Below are positions 44,337 through 53,618 of a stretch of 64,000 bases of DNA, one piece after another. How positions within the stretch are numbered: the first letter of the stretch is position 1; the number at the start of each line of letters is the position of its first letter. Under the pieces are notes generated by a model. The model was not told the origin of the DNA, searched no databases, and saw only the letters and a program-made list of their open reading frames with translations. The position numbers were made by a program, and so were the translations under genes. This DNA comes from Rhabdobacter roseus. GTDB lineage: Bacteria; Bacteroidota; Bacteroidia; Cytophagales; Spirosomataceae. The stretch spans positions 496,001-560,000 of the forward strand of contig NZ_JACHGF010000002.1 of assembly GCF_014202275.1 (NCBI RefSeq), in the 5' to 3' direction.

Positions 44337-46427
44337 CTAGCTCTCCAACATTCCTACGAATTCTTCTTCCGACAGGATCGTCACCCCCAGTCGGCGGGCT
44401 TTTTCCAGCTTGGAAGGCCCCATGTTGTCGCCCGCCAGCAGGTAGTTGAGCTTGGCCGAAACGCCGCTCAGGATTCTCCCGCCGTTGGCTTCGATCTTGG
44501 CCCGCAGCTCTTCCCGCTCAAAGTTTCGGAACACCCCCGAAATCACGAAGCTCTTGCCTTCAAGCAGGGTACTTTCGGCCACCACGGGCTGGTCGTCGGT
44601 CTCGAACTTAAGCCCCGCCGCCCGCAGCCGGTTGATCAGTACCTGGTTGTTTTCATCGTCGAAGTACTCGCGCACACTCTGCGCAATGCGCCCGCCGATT
44701 TCGGGTACCCCCAGTAGGCTTTCGATGCTGGCATTTTGTAGCTGGTCCATACTCCGGAAGTAGGTAGCCAGCTTTTCGGCCACCGTGGCGCCCACGTACC
44801 GGATGCCCAGCGCAAAGAGCAAATTTTTGAAAGGTACCTGCCGCGAGCGCTCGATGCCTTTCAGGATATTCTCCACGGTTTTTTCCCGGAAGCTAATTTT
44901 CTTTTCCTTCCCCGTCTCTTCGTTTACAAGTACCTTTTCCAGGCCCAGCAAATCGTCGTAGGTGAGGTCATAGAGGTCGGCGGGGTCGCGCACGAGTCCT
45001 TTGTCAAAGAGAAGTTCAATTTTTCCCTCGCCCAGGCTGTCGATGTTCATGGCTTTGCGGTGAATAAAATGCTCGATCTTGCCGCGCAGCTGGGGCGGGC
45101 AGCCCTTGTCGTCGGGGCAGTAGTAGGCCACTTCGCCCTCTTTTCGGATCAGCGGCGTGCCGCATTCGGGGCACTGGGTGGGGAAGGTGATCGGCTGCGT
45201 CACGAACATACCCCGCTGGCTGGTATCCACGCCCGTGATTTTGGGGATGATCTCCCCGCTTTTTTCCACAAATACTACATCCCCTACCTCCAGCCCCAGC
45301 CGCTCGATCTCGTTGGCGTTGTGGAGGGTAGCGCGCTTCACGTAGGTACCTGACAAATGGACCCCCCGGGCGCGTTCGTAAGATTTGGCGCGTTCGTCCA
45401 GAGCACTGAGGTTGGCCACGGGCGTGACGGCTCCCGTACGTCCTACCTGAAACACCACACCCCGGAGCAGCGCGGGTTTGTTTTCGGCTTTGTATTTAAA
45501 CGAAATAGCCCAACGCGGACTTTTGGCGGTACTTCCCAGCTCCCGCTGCTGGGCGTACGAATTGACCTTGACCACGATGCCGTCGGTAGCCAGGGGTAGC
45601 TCGAAGCGCTTTTGTTCCCAGCGATGTATGTACTCAAGTACCTCCTCGATGCTGGCGCACTTGGCCCAGCCCGGCGACACATGAAAGCCCCACTCTTTCA
45701 GGGCCAGCAGGCTTTCTTCGTGCGATTCGAAAATAGTCTCGTCGCTCAGGAACGAATAAAGGTAGCAGTCCAATCCGCGGCGGGCGGCCTCGGCCGAATC
45801 CTGCAACTTAAAAGCCCCCGAGGCGGCGTTGCGTGGGTTGGCGTAGGGCGGATCACCCGCTATTTCGAGTTCGGTATTTAATTTTTCAAAGGAACTGTAC
45901 GGCATGAAACCCTCGCCCCGCACCTCAAACACCGCAGGTACCTGGGTGTCGCGGATGCGCAGGGGGAGCGTCCGGATGGTCTTGATGTTGTGCGTAATGT
46001 CGTCGCCGCGGGTACCGTCGCCGCGCGTCACGCCGCGCACCAAAGTACCTTCCTCGTAGGTAAAGCTCAGGGAAATGCCGTCGAATTTCAGTTCACAGAT
46101 GTACTCGTAGGCTTCGCCTTCCTCCAGGCCTTTCCGCACGCGCTCGTCAAAGTTGCGCATTTCCTGCTCGCTATAGGTATTGTCCAGCGACTGCATGGGG
46201 TACCTGTGGTATACCGTTGGGAATTCTTTGCTGATGGTACCCCCTACCCGCTGCGTGGGCGAGTCGGACGTCTTGAGCTCGGGGTACATTTCTTCGAGCC
46301 GGATGAGCTCTTTGAGCAGGAAGTCAAACTCTTGGTCGGAGATTTCCGACACGCTTTCCTGGTAGTAGCGGTGGTTGTAATAATTTAATTTATCGGTCAG
46401 ATCCTTAATTTGCTGCTCGGGCGTCAT
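44337..46427 (-). CDS. ligA: NAD-dependent DNA ligase
   Basis: LigA seals nicks in duplex DNA during replication and repair with NAD+ as adenylate donor. The 696-residue protein has the Ia domain (YYNHRYYQESVSEISDQEFD), adenylated Lys114 in CELKFDGISL, and the OB fold. A four-Cys zinc finger (CPECG...CPDDKGCP), helix-hairpin-helix repeats and a C-terminal BRCT domain (LEGKSFVISGVF...) complete it. All family domains are present in order. It is divergent from rpe, with 131 bases between the two start codons. Confidence 0.98.
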   Translation of the reverse strand: MTPEQQIKDLTDKLNYYNHRYYQESVSEISDQEFDFLLKELIRLEEMYPELKTSDSPTQRVGGTISKEFPTVYHRYPMQSLDNTYSEQEMRNFDERVRKGLEEGEAYEYICELKFDGISLSFTYEEGTLVRGVTRGDGTRGDDITHNIKTIRTLPLRIRDTQVPAVFEVRGEGFMPYSSFEKLNTELEIAGDPPYANPRNAASGAFKLQDSAEAARRGLDCYLYSFLSDETIFESHEESLLALKEWGFHVSPGWAKCASIEEVLEYIHRWEQKRFELPLATDGIVVKVNSYAQQRELGSTAKSPRWAISFKYKAENKPALLRGVVFQVGRTGAVTPVANLSALDERAKSYERARGVHLSGTYVKRATLHNANEIERLGLEVGDVVFVEKSGEIIPKITGVDTSQRGMFVTQPITFPTQCPECGTPLIRKEGEVAYYCPDDKGCPPQLRGKIEHFIHRKAMNIDSLGEGKIELLFDKGLVRDPADLYDLTYDDLLGLEKVLVNEETGKEKKISFREKTVENILKGIERSRQVPFKNLLFALGIRYVGATVAEKLATYFRSMDQLQNASIESLLGVPEIGGRIAQSVREYFDDENNQVLINRLRAAGLKFETDDQPVVAESTLLEGKSFVISGVFRNFEREELRAKIEANGGRILSGVSAKLNYLLAGDNMGPSKLEKARRLGVTILSEEEFVGMLES

Positions 46428-46558
46428 AAAGAAGGTTGTATTTGAGAATGAGTCAGTTTCGTACGTGCATGGAGGTACTTCCTGGCGTCAAGTACCTATT
46501 TTGCGCAATAATTACCTATTTTCGTTCAAAAATAAGCATACTTACTCATTCTACCCGC

Positions 46559-47212
46559 ATGTCTATGATTGCTCCTTCCATCCTGGCGGCCGACTTCGCC
46601 AACCTCCAGCGCGACCTCGAAATGATCAACCGCAGCGAGGCCGACTACGTACACGTCGACATCATGGATGGTCTTTTTGTACCCAATATTTCGTTCGGCA
46701 TACCCGTGTGCGAAGCCGCCCACCGGCACGCCACCAAGCCGCTGGACGTCCACCTCATGATCGTAGATCCGGACAGGTACCTGGAGGCGTTCCGTACAGC
46801 CGGGGCGCACATCCTGACGGTGCACTACGAAGCCTGCACGCACCTGCACCGTACCGTGCAGCGCATCCGGGAGCTGGGTGCCCGGCCGGGCGTCGCCCTG
46901 AACCCGCACACGCCCGTGGAGGTACTTTCGGAGATTTTGCCCGATCTGGCGCTGGTGCTGGTGATGTCCGTTAATCCGGGTTTTGGCGGGCAAAAATTCA
47001 TCGAGAACACGTACCGTAAGGTAGAAAGGCTCGCGGCCCTGCGTCAGGCAAGCGAAGCCGATTTCCTAATCGAGATCGATGGGGGTGTGAATGCCCAGAA
47101 TGCTGCCCTGCTGAGCCAGGCCGGCGCCGATGTACTGGTAGCAGGCAACTTTGTGTTCAGCGCCCCGGACCCCGAAGCAACAATTGCCGATTTGAAGAAA
47201 AAAACGCGTTAG
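46559..47212 (+). CDS. rpe: Ribulose-phosphate 3-epimerase
   Basis: The 217-residue TIM-barrel enzyme interconverts ribulose-5-phosphate and xylulose-5-phosphate in the pentose phosphate pathway. Signatures are APSILAADFANL, VHVDIMDGLFVPNISFG (metal-binding His/Asp), VHLMIVDPD, VMSVNPGFGGQ and EIDGGVN. The ATG at 46559 gives the standard N-terminus and length; the frame is open further upstream but without family similarity. Its product is a natural donor for transketolase, two subunits of which lie about 6 kb downstream. Confidence 0.96.
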   Translation: MSMIAPSILAADFANLQRDLEMINRSEADYVHVDIMDGLFVPNISFGIPVCEAAHRHATKPLDVHLMIVDPDRYLEAFRTAGAHILTVHYEACTHLHRTVQRIRELGARPGVALNPHTPVEVLSEILPDLALVLVMSVNPGFGGQKFIENTYRKVERLAALRQASEADFLIEIDGGVNAQNAALLSQAGADVLVAGNFVFSAPDPEATIADLKKKTR

Positions 47213-47274
47213 AGGGAGGTAGGTACGGAGGGAGCGCATAAACTCTTAAACCCCGAATAAACAGTACTTAGCTC

Positions 47275-48621
47275 ATGTACCCTATGGCCTCTAAAAAATG
47301 GATCGCGCTGGGTTGTCTGCTGGCAGTAAGTACCGCCCTGGCCCCCAGGCAAGGTACCCCGCAGGCCTTCCCACTTTATCACTACCCCCTGCGGGTTTCG
47401 TCAGACAGTACTTACCTCGTAGACAAAACCAAGCGGCCTTTTCTGCTCCTGGCCGATGCTGGCTGGCAGTTGCTGAGCAAAGTAAGCTTCGAAGACGCCC
47501 TCCACTACCTGGATACGCGCAAGAAGCAGGCGTTCAATACGGTCTTTATACATCTGCTCCCTCCTACCCCCAGCGGAAAAAATTTTTACGGCCAAAAACC
47601 GTTTCTGAAAAAGGAAAATTTCAGCACGCCCAATCCGGCTTACTTCGACTACGTGGAAAGGATAATCAAAGCAGCACAGAGCCGAAACATGCAGGTGGGA
47701 CTAGCCCCCGGCTGGTTAGAAAAATACGGCCAAGACTGGCTGGAAGTACAGTACCAAAACGGCAAAACGAGTAACCGCGCGTACGGTGCCTACCTGGGCA
47801 AACGCTTTGCCAAGTACCCCAACGTGCTTTGGATTTTGAATGAGGATGCCGACGAAGAAGGGGCAGAAGTACCTATCCAAGCGGCTCTGGCCGAAAGTCT
47901 GAAGCAAGCTGCCCCGCGGCAGCTGATCATGTCCTTAACTACCTCCCCCGTGTTTCCTGAATCGCTTTCGACCAAAAAATGGCGCGATTTTAGCATGTAC
48001 GTAACTTACGAACCAGACCCGCCCGCGATCGGCCCTGCCGAGGTACTTCCGCTGTACGCCCAAGCCCTCGACGAGGAAGGTCACGCACCACCCCGGCTTT
48101 GGGCAGATTTTGGGCAGGAGGACGAAACCTCCGCTACGGCCCATCGGGTACGTAGGCAGGCTTACTGGTCGGTGCTGGGAGGCGGAGTGGGCTATTGTTA
48201 CGGAAGCCAGGTATGTCGCTTTCCGCCCGACTGGAAAAAATTAATGCTGCTGGAAGGAGCCGACGATTTGAAGCATTTTTATGCTACCCTGCGGGGGCTG
48301 CCCTGGGAAATGATGCGGCCCGATACGTCTTGCGAGCTGGTTCAGAAAGGGCAAGCCTACTGGGGCAGTGAGGACTATATCCTGGGTAGTTTTTTGTCCA
48401 ACCGGAAAATGGCTGCCTTGTACTTACCCTCCGCCCGGGAAATTGACGTACATTTAAGCGAACTGAACGGAAACCGCTTCAACGCGGTGTGGTACAGCCC
48501 GCGCACGGGCAAGCGCTGGCTGGCGGGACAATTTCCCGCGCAGCCGGTGGTAAGCCTGGCTCCCCCTGACCTCCGCCCCGACTGGGACTGGGTACTGATC
48601 ATTGGCACCGCGCCCCATTGA
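47275..48621 (+). CDS. DUF4038 (apiosidase-like) glycoside hydrolase, exported
   Basis: The 448-residue protein has a signal segment (KKWIALGCLLAVSTALA). The DUF4038 barrel (YLVDKTKRPFLLLADAGWQLL...FNTVFIHLLPP...) includes the acidic WILNEDADEEG and LWADFGQEDE, candidates for catalytic acids. The C-terminal part (VHLSELNGNRFNAVWYSPRTGK) looks like the beta-domain usually found with it. Relatives in family GH140 remove apiose branches from plant pectin; related DUF4038 proteins act on other glycans. Either of two ATGs (47275, 47284) could start it. Confidence 0.82.
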   Translation: MYPMASKKWIALGCLLAVSTALAPRQGTPQAFPLYHYPLRVSSDSTYLVDKTKRPFLLLADAGWQLLSKVSFEDALHYLDTRKKQAFNTVFIHLLPPTPSGKNFYGQKPFLKKENFSTPNPAYFDYVERIIKAAQSRNMQVGLAPGWLEKYGQDWLEVQYQNGKTSNRAYGAYLGKRFAKYPNVLWILNEDADEEGAEVPIQAALAESLKQAAPRQLIMSLTTSPVFPESLSTKKWRDFSMYVTYEPDPPAIGPAEVLPLYAQALDEEGHAPPRLWADFGQEDETSATAHRVRRQAYWSVLGGGVGYCYGSQVCRFPPDWKKLMLLEGADDLKHFYATLRGLPWEMMRPDTSCELVQKGQAYWGSEDYILGSFLSNRKMAALYLPSAREIDVHLSELNGNRFNAVWYSPRTGKRWLAGQFPAQPVVSLAPPDLRPDWDWVLIIGTAPH

Positions 48622-48722
48622 TTTTTTAGTAAAAAGCGTAAATTCCCCTCGGAGCGATAGGGAAATTTGGTTGAACAAACACTTTATTGATTCAGGATAC
48701 GGGTTGTTGTAATTGTTGTTTC

Positions 48723-50768
48723 ATGCGAAAGAGTATTCAAATACTGAGGTTTACTACGCTTTATATTTTACTGGTTTTTATCAACGGCCAGGCTCGTGCG
48801 CAGCAGGTACTTTGGGCCAGCAAAGTACTGGGCTACTCATCCGAATACCGTCCGGGCCAGTACGGACAGGAGTACCGCGCCATCCAGATCCTGGGAATTC
48901 CCAACAAACTACCCGATGTCGGCGACAGCCCTTGCGCCTGGTCGCCCGCGCAACCCAACTCCACCAACGAAGAGTGGATCAAAGTAGGTTTTGAGAAAGC
49001 GTTGCCTTTGCGCCAGGTAGCCATTGCCGAAAACTTCAACGCGGGAGCCATTGTGCGCGTGTACGCCTACGACGAAGCCGGGAAAGAGTTCCTGGTACTG
49101 GAAAATACGGCCCCGCCGCTCCGCGAAACGGGCAAAATGCTCAACCTGTACCCGCCCGACAGCCTTGGTATTACCGCCAACGCGATCAAGGTTGTTTTGC
49201 TGCCCAGCCGCATTTCGGGCTTCAACCAACTCGACGCCATCGGAATTTCTGACGGCAAAACGCCCATCCAGGCTACCATCCGTATCTCGGCCGACGCGCC
49301 CAAAGACCTGCAAAAGGAGAATATGGGCAAGGTGATCAACAGCAAGGGGCAGGAGGTAGCGCCGGTGATTTCGCCCGACGGTAAAACGCTGTACTTTACC
49401 CGAAGCAAGTTTGCGGGCAACATCGGCTCACCGAGCAAGCAGGATGTGTGGGTATCGACCCTGGACAACGCCGGGAACTGGACCGAGGCCGTGAACCTGA
49501 ATGCACCCATTAATAACGAAGGCGACAACGCCATGACGGGTATCTCGCCCGACGGCAAAACGGTGTACCTCATCAATGTGTACCGGCCTGACGGCAGCAT
49601 GGTCAACGGCCTCTCCAAATCCAACCGGGTGCGCGACGGCTGGTCTTTCCCGAAGGAAGTACGGATCACCAACCACTACAACGAGCACAAAGGAAACTTC
49701 ACCGAATTTGCCGTTTCGCCGAAGGGTAATGTAATGGTACTTTCTGTACAGCGCCGCGATACCCAGGGCAACAAGGATTTGTACGTGTCGTTTCTGCGGG
49801 CGGACGATTCCTGGTCGGAGCCCAAAAACATGGGGGCGGTACTCAACACCGCCGACTACGAAGGCTCGCCCTTCATTGCTTCTGACAACAAAACCCTCTA
49901 CTACACCAGCGCTGGCTACAGCGGCTATGGCAAGGGCGACATCTTCGTGTCGCGGCGGCTGGACGACACCTGGACCAACTGGTCGGAGCCCGAAAACCTG
50001 GGGCCCATCATCAACACGCCCCAGTGGGACGGGTACTTTACCATACCGGCTTCCGGCGACTACGCTTACTTGAGCTCCATGGAAAATTCGCTCGGCGACG
50101 AGGATATTTTTCGAATCCGGCTGTTTCCGGCCATCAAGCCCGAGCCGGTGGCCATCGTGTCGGGCAGCGTGTATGATTCTGAGAGCAACCTACAGGTTAG
50201 CTCTGAGCTCGTAACCGACATTAAAAGTACCAACGAAGAATTCAGCAAAATTCAGTTCGATCCCGAAACCGGCGAGTTCAAGCTCATTCTTCCCCTCAAA
50301 GACACCTACCGGCTCACGGCCAGCCGGGCGGGATTTTTCCCCGTTACGGAGGAGATCGACCTCTCGCGCGAAAATAATTTTCGGACCATTCGTAAAAACA
50401 TTTACCTGCAACCCATCAAGGAAGGCCAGCGTATCCGGCTCAACCAGATCATGTTTGAGCAAAGTAGCCCAACGGTGATCAAGTCGTCCTTCCCCGAGCT
50501 GGACCGCATCGTGAGCATGCTCAAGGAGTACGCTACGATGGAGATTCTGCTGGAAGGACATACCGACAACCAGGGCGACTGGCAAAAGAACGTGAAGCTT
50601 TCGGAAGACCGGGTCATTGAAGTAAAAAAGTACCTCATCGGCAAAGGTATTGAGCATTCCCGCATCCAAACCAAAGCCTGGGGACCCGCCAAGCCCATTT
50701 CCAGCAACCTGACCGAGCAAACCCGCCAGTGGAACCGACGGGTAGAATTCACGATTCTGAAAATCTAA
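48723..50768 (+). CDS. OmpA-family protein with discoidin-like and PD40 propeller domains
   Basis: The 681-residue exported protein (signal MRKSIQILRFTTLYILLVFI...RAQ) has an N-terminal region (about 30-175) that resembles a discoidin/F5-8C domain (EEWIKVGFEKALPLRQVAIAE). It is followed by PD40 WD-like propeller repeats (ISPDGKTLYFTRS, ISPDGKTVYLINV, IPASGDYAYLSSM), a carboxypeptidase-regulatory-like beta domain (about 480-560), and a C-terminal OmpA domain (LLEGHTDNQGDWQKNVKLSEDR). PD40-OmpA proteins bind peptidoglycan and are common in Bacteroidota envelopes, including type IX secretion and gliding. The ATG at 48723 gives a proper signal peptide. Confidence 0.88.
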   Translation: MRKSIQILRFTTLYILLVFINGQARAQQVLWASKVLGYSSEYRPGQYGQEYRAIQILGIPNKLPDVGDSPCAWSPAQPNSTNEEWIKVGFEKALPLRQVAIAENFNAGAIVRVYAYDEAGKEFLVLENTAPPLRETGKMLNLYPPDSLGITANAIKVVLLPSRISGFNQLDAIGISDGKTPIQATIRISADAPKDLQKENMGKVINSKGQEVAPVISPDGKTLYFTRSKFAGNIGSPSKQDVWVSTLDNAGNWTEAVNLNAPINNEGDNAMTGISPDGKTVYLINVYRPDGSMVNGLSKSNRVRDGWSFPKEVRITNHYNEHKGNFTEFAVSPKGNVMVLSVQRRDTQGNKDLYVSFLRADDSWSEPKNMGAVLNTADYEGSPFIASDNKTLYYTSAGYSGYGKGDIFVSRRLDDTWTNWSEPENLGPIINTPQWDGYFTIPASGDYAYLSSMENSLGDEDIFRIRLFPAIKPEPVAIVSGSVYDSESNLQVSSELVTDIKSTNEEFSKIQFDPETGEFKLILPLKDTYRLTASRAGFFPVTEEIDLSRENNFRTIRKNIYLQPIKEGQRIRLNQIMFEQSSPTVIKSSFPELDRIVSMLKEYATMEILLEGHTDNQGDWQKNVKLSEDRVIEVKKYLIGKGIEHSRIQTKAWGPAKPISSNLTEQTRQWNRRVEFTILKI

Positions 50769-50795
50769 AAAAATTCCTTTCTCGGGAAATTAGCG

Positions 50796-50803
50796 TAATT
50801 TTG
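50796..50803 (+). promoter_or_regulatory. Candidate -7 element for the glycan locus
   Basis: TAATTTTG matches TAnnTTTG exactly and lies 28 bases before the start codon of the first glycosyltransferase gene and 28 bases after the preceding stop. No clear -33 TTTG is present upstream. Confidence 0.35.
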
Positions 50804-50830
50804 GCCCATCTATACGACAAAAACCCATTG

Positions 50831-52594
50831 ATGAGCTATTTTACGAGGGCCGGAAGTACACGCTCATGGCTTCCTTTACTGCTGATCCTTCTGCTTGGTA
50901 CCGCACTACGATTTTACCGCCTGGATACCTACAGTATTTTCTTCGACGAGAAAAGTACCCTGGTTGTTAGCCAGGGGATAGTGCTCGAAGGTGCCAATCA
51001 AAAAGACGTTTTTACGAAAAGTACCTTTACTCCTCAGGATTTCTGGCAACCCAAAGCCCTGGCCGACTACTACGAGGCCATGACCCGCAGCGACATCGGC
51101 AACAGCCCTTTTTACTACCTGCTGCTGCACGGCTGGATGGAGCTCTTCGGGCTCTCTGATTTTGCGGCGCGCGCGTTTTCGGTTCTTTTCAGTATTGGCA
51201 TCATGGTTGTAATGTACCTTTTTGCCCGTCGTTTTTTTGGCGAAAAACCAGCCTTATTGTCGGCCGCGCTTGTAGCCATCGAGCCGTTTTTTATTGCGTA
51301 TAGCCACCAGGCCCGCAACTACTCCCTCACGTTTTTTTTGGCATTGCTGGCTACCTACTTTTTTTTACAAATTATTGAAAACGAAAACGATAAAAAGCGA
51401 AACTACCTGCTTTATGCCGGGTACATACTGGCAGTAGGGCTAAGTTTGCTGTCGCACTTTCTGGCGGCGACGGTCCTGCTGGTACACGGGCTGTACGCGC
51501 TGCTGTATTTAAGAAATGTAGCTGGCTGGGTGCGGATGGCCGTGGCGGGTACTTTGGCGCTCTCGGGCCTAGTTTGGTGGATGACCCTGGGCGGCGGTGT
51601 GTGGACCCTCCGGACGCTGGCCTACCAGGCCGACCTCTACCGTGAAATGGCCAAAACCCGGCCTTTTGATAACCCTTTTGGAATTATACTTCCCGCTACG
51701 CTACCCAATGTTTTCCTTAAATCATTACCCATTTTTTCGGACTTGGTGCTCTTCACCAACGGCCTTACCGACGCCCTCGAAGGCAAGAAAAACGTAGTTG
51801 TGTCCGTTTCGGTGGGGGTAATTTTGGCACTTTGGTACTATACGCGGAGCCGCTGGAAACAACCGGAAGCTATTCAACGTACGGTACCTGCGGCACTTTT
51901 GCTGCTGAGTGCCTTTTTTTATTCCAATCACCCGCTTCAATTCGCTATTCTTTCGATAAGTATCTGGGCGCTTTTGTTGCTTCCACAGGTACATCGTCGG
52001 GCGGATGCCCTGCAGCGGCAGCGGCTTTGGCTGCTGTACCTCATGGCCCTGGTACCTACTTTATTTCTGATCGTGATGTCGTTTAAAAATGGGCATACGT
52101 ACGGGCTCACACAACGGTACTCGGGTTTTTCCTTTCCGTACGTTATTTTGCTCCTAAGCTTACTGATACTATACATAGGTAGTTTCGCCCCGCGCGACTT
52201 CAAGGTACCTTTCTTCCTGCTTATGGGCATTCAACTGTATTTTGTAAGTACCCGTTTGGTGGAATTTTACCAGGACCGCTCCGTCAAGTACAACTACTAC
52301 GCCATTCCGCGCCGCACCAATCCGTACTACGAAGCGGCCCAGTTGATCAAGAAAAACTACCAGCCCGGCGACACCATCTTTTACCCGGCACCGCGCATCG
52401 AGCTGGTGTCGGAAATGGATCGCACGTTTCTACCGTATTCGGTGCAGGACGCCCAGCTGACCAACCTGTACTTACCCAAGGATGCTCACTACATTCAGGC
52501 CATGGATACCACCCAAACCGATAAAATAGTGATGAAGCGCGCGGGGCGGGGGGATAGCCTTAGCCTGGTGAACCTAAGGGGAGTTAGGTACTAA
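50831..52594 (+). CDS. Glycosyltransferase family 39-like membrane protein
   Basis: The 587-residue protein has about eleven to twelve TM helices. Its first external loop starts RFYRLDTYSIFFDEKSTL, the acidic pair typical of GT-C transferases of the GT39/ArnT type. HQARNYSLTFFLALLATYFFL and PFFIAYSH follow the family pattern. Such enzymes move a sugar from a polyprenyl-phosphate carrier to protein or lipid on the periplasmic face. The ATG at 50831 is preferred over one 34 codons earlier that overlaps the OmpA gene. It opens the glycan locus. Confidence 0.85.
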   Translation: MSYFTRAGSTRSWLPLLLILLLGTALRFYRLDTYSIFFDEKSTLVVSQGIVLEGANQKDVFTKSTFTPQDFWQPKALADYYEAMTRSDIGNSPFYYLLLHGWMELFGLSDFAARAFSVLFSIGIMVVMYLFARRFFGEKPALLSAALVAIEPFFIAYSHQARNYSLTFFLALLATYFFLQIIENENDKKRNYLLYAGYILAVGLSLLSHFLAATVLLVHGLYALLYLRNVAGWVRMAVAGTLALSGLVWWMTLGGGVWTLRTLAYQADLYREMAKTRPFDNPFGIILPATLPNVFLKSLPIFSDLVLFTNGLTDALEGKKNVVVSVSVGVILALWYYTRSRWKQPEAIQRTVPAALLLLSAFFYSNHPLQFAILSISIWALLLLPQVHRRADALQRQRLWLLYLMALVPTLFLIVMSFKNGHTYGLTQRYSGFSFPYVILLLSLLILYIGSFAPRDFKVPFFLLMGIQLYFVSTRLVEFYQDRSVKYNYYAIPRRTNPYYEAAQLIKKNYQPGDTIFYPAPRIELVSEMDRTFLPYSVQDAQLTNLYLPKDAHYIQAMDTTQTDKIVMKRAGRGDSLSLVNLRGVRY

Positions 52595-52781
52595 GCCAGC
52601 GGGGCCGATTAATAAGATTCTGGACTATTGAACGAAATAATGCAATTTTGATCTTTACTTTGTAATTGAATAGACCCGATTATCCAATCGCATACAAGAA
52701 CCTAAGCTTGGGACTACCTTACTCAGAAAGAGCTCTTTTCCCAAGCCGCGCCGGATTTGGTTCGTACTTAGAAGGCTAGCT

Positions 52782-53618
52782 ATGAAAATATCCAAAGAAG
52801 AAATTCTGCAAAATCCACACCCAATCAGTGGAACGTTGCGTCTGAAAATACTGGAGCTTTACCACCAGGCCCACGCCGGGCACATTGGGTGTTCACTGAG
52901 CTGCATTGACCTCATGATCGCCGTCCTGTTGCTGGAAAAAGCCGAGCTGGACACATTCATTTTGTCCAAAGGCCACGCGGCGGCCTCCCTCTACGCCTGC
53001 CTAAACTGGCTGGGAGAAATTACCGACGAGGACCTGACCACCTACTACCTGGATGGTACCTCGCTGCCCGCCCACCCGGCCCCCGGCCAGTACAAGGGCA
53101 TTCCCTTTGCTACGGGCTCGTTGGGGCACGGCCTGCCCATCGGTACGGGCGTTGCCCACGCGGCGCGCATCAGCCGGGAAGACAGCTACGCCTACGTACT
53201 CATGTCCGACGGGGAAACCAACGAAGGTACCACCTGGGAAGCCGCCCACTACGCCTTGCAGCACCGCCTGGACAACCTCCTGATGATCATCGACAAGAAC
53301 GGCCTGCAAGGCTTCGGCTCCACCGATCAGGTACTTGGCGACACGGCTTCGGCCGAGAAATGGCGCGCCATTGGCTTCGAAACCGTTGAGGTTGACGGGC
53401 ATGACATTCGGGCTATATCCGAAACGGTAAAGTACCTGAAAACCCAGAAAAATGGGCTACCCAAAGCCATCATTGCCCAAACAACCAAAGGCAAAGGAGT
53501 ATCATACATGGAAAATAAACTGGAATGGCACTACCTACCCATGAACCCCGCCCAGTACCAGGCCGCCACGCGGGAAATAACGGAACGATACCTAATTGAA
53601 CAACTTGAGAATGTCTGA
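52782..53618 (+). CDS. Transketolase, N-terminal (TPP-binding) subunit
   Basis: The 278-residue protein carries the thiamine-diphosphate part of a split transketolase. It has HAGHIGCSLSCIDLMIA, the conserved ILSKGHAAASLYACL and GSLGHGLPIGTGVA. The metal/TPP motif DGETNEGTTWEA ends with KNG (MIIDKNGLQGFG). Transketolases move two-carbon ketol units between sugar phosphates. The partner subunit is not adjacent but lies one gene downstream. The stop overlaps the next gene's ATG by eight bases, so translation is likely coupled. Being inside a glycan locus it may serve a dedicated sugar pathway rather than central metabolism. Confidence 0.9.
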   Translation: MKISKEEILQNPHPISGTLRLKILELYHQAHAGHIGCSLSCIDLMIAVLLLEKAELDTFILSKGHAAASLYACLNWLGEITDEDLTTYYLDGTSLPAHPAPGQYKGIPFATGSLGHGLPIGTGVAHAARISREDSYAYVLMSDGETNEGTTWEAAHYALQHRLDNLLMIIDKNGLQGFGSTDQVLGDTASAEKWRAIGFETVEVDGHDIRAISETVKYLKTQKNGLPKAIIAQTTKGKGVSYMENKLEWHYLPMNPAQYQAATREITERYLIEQLENV

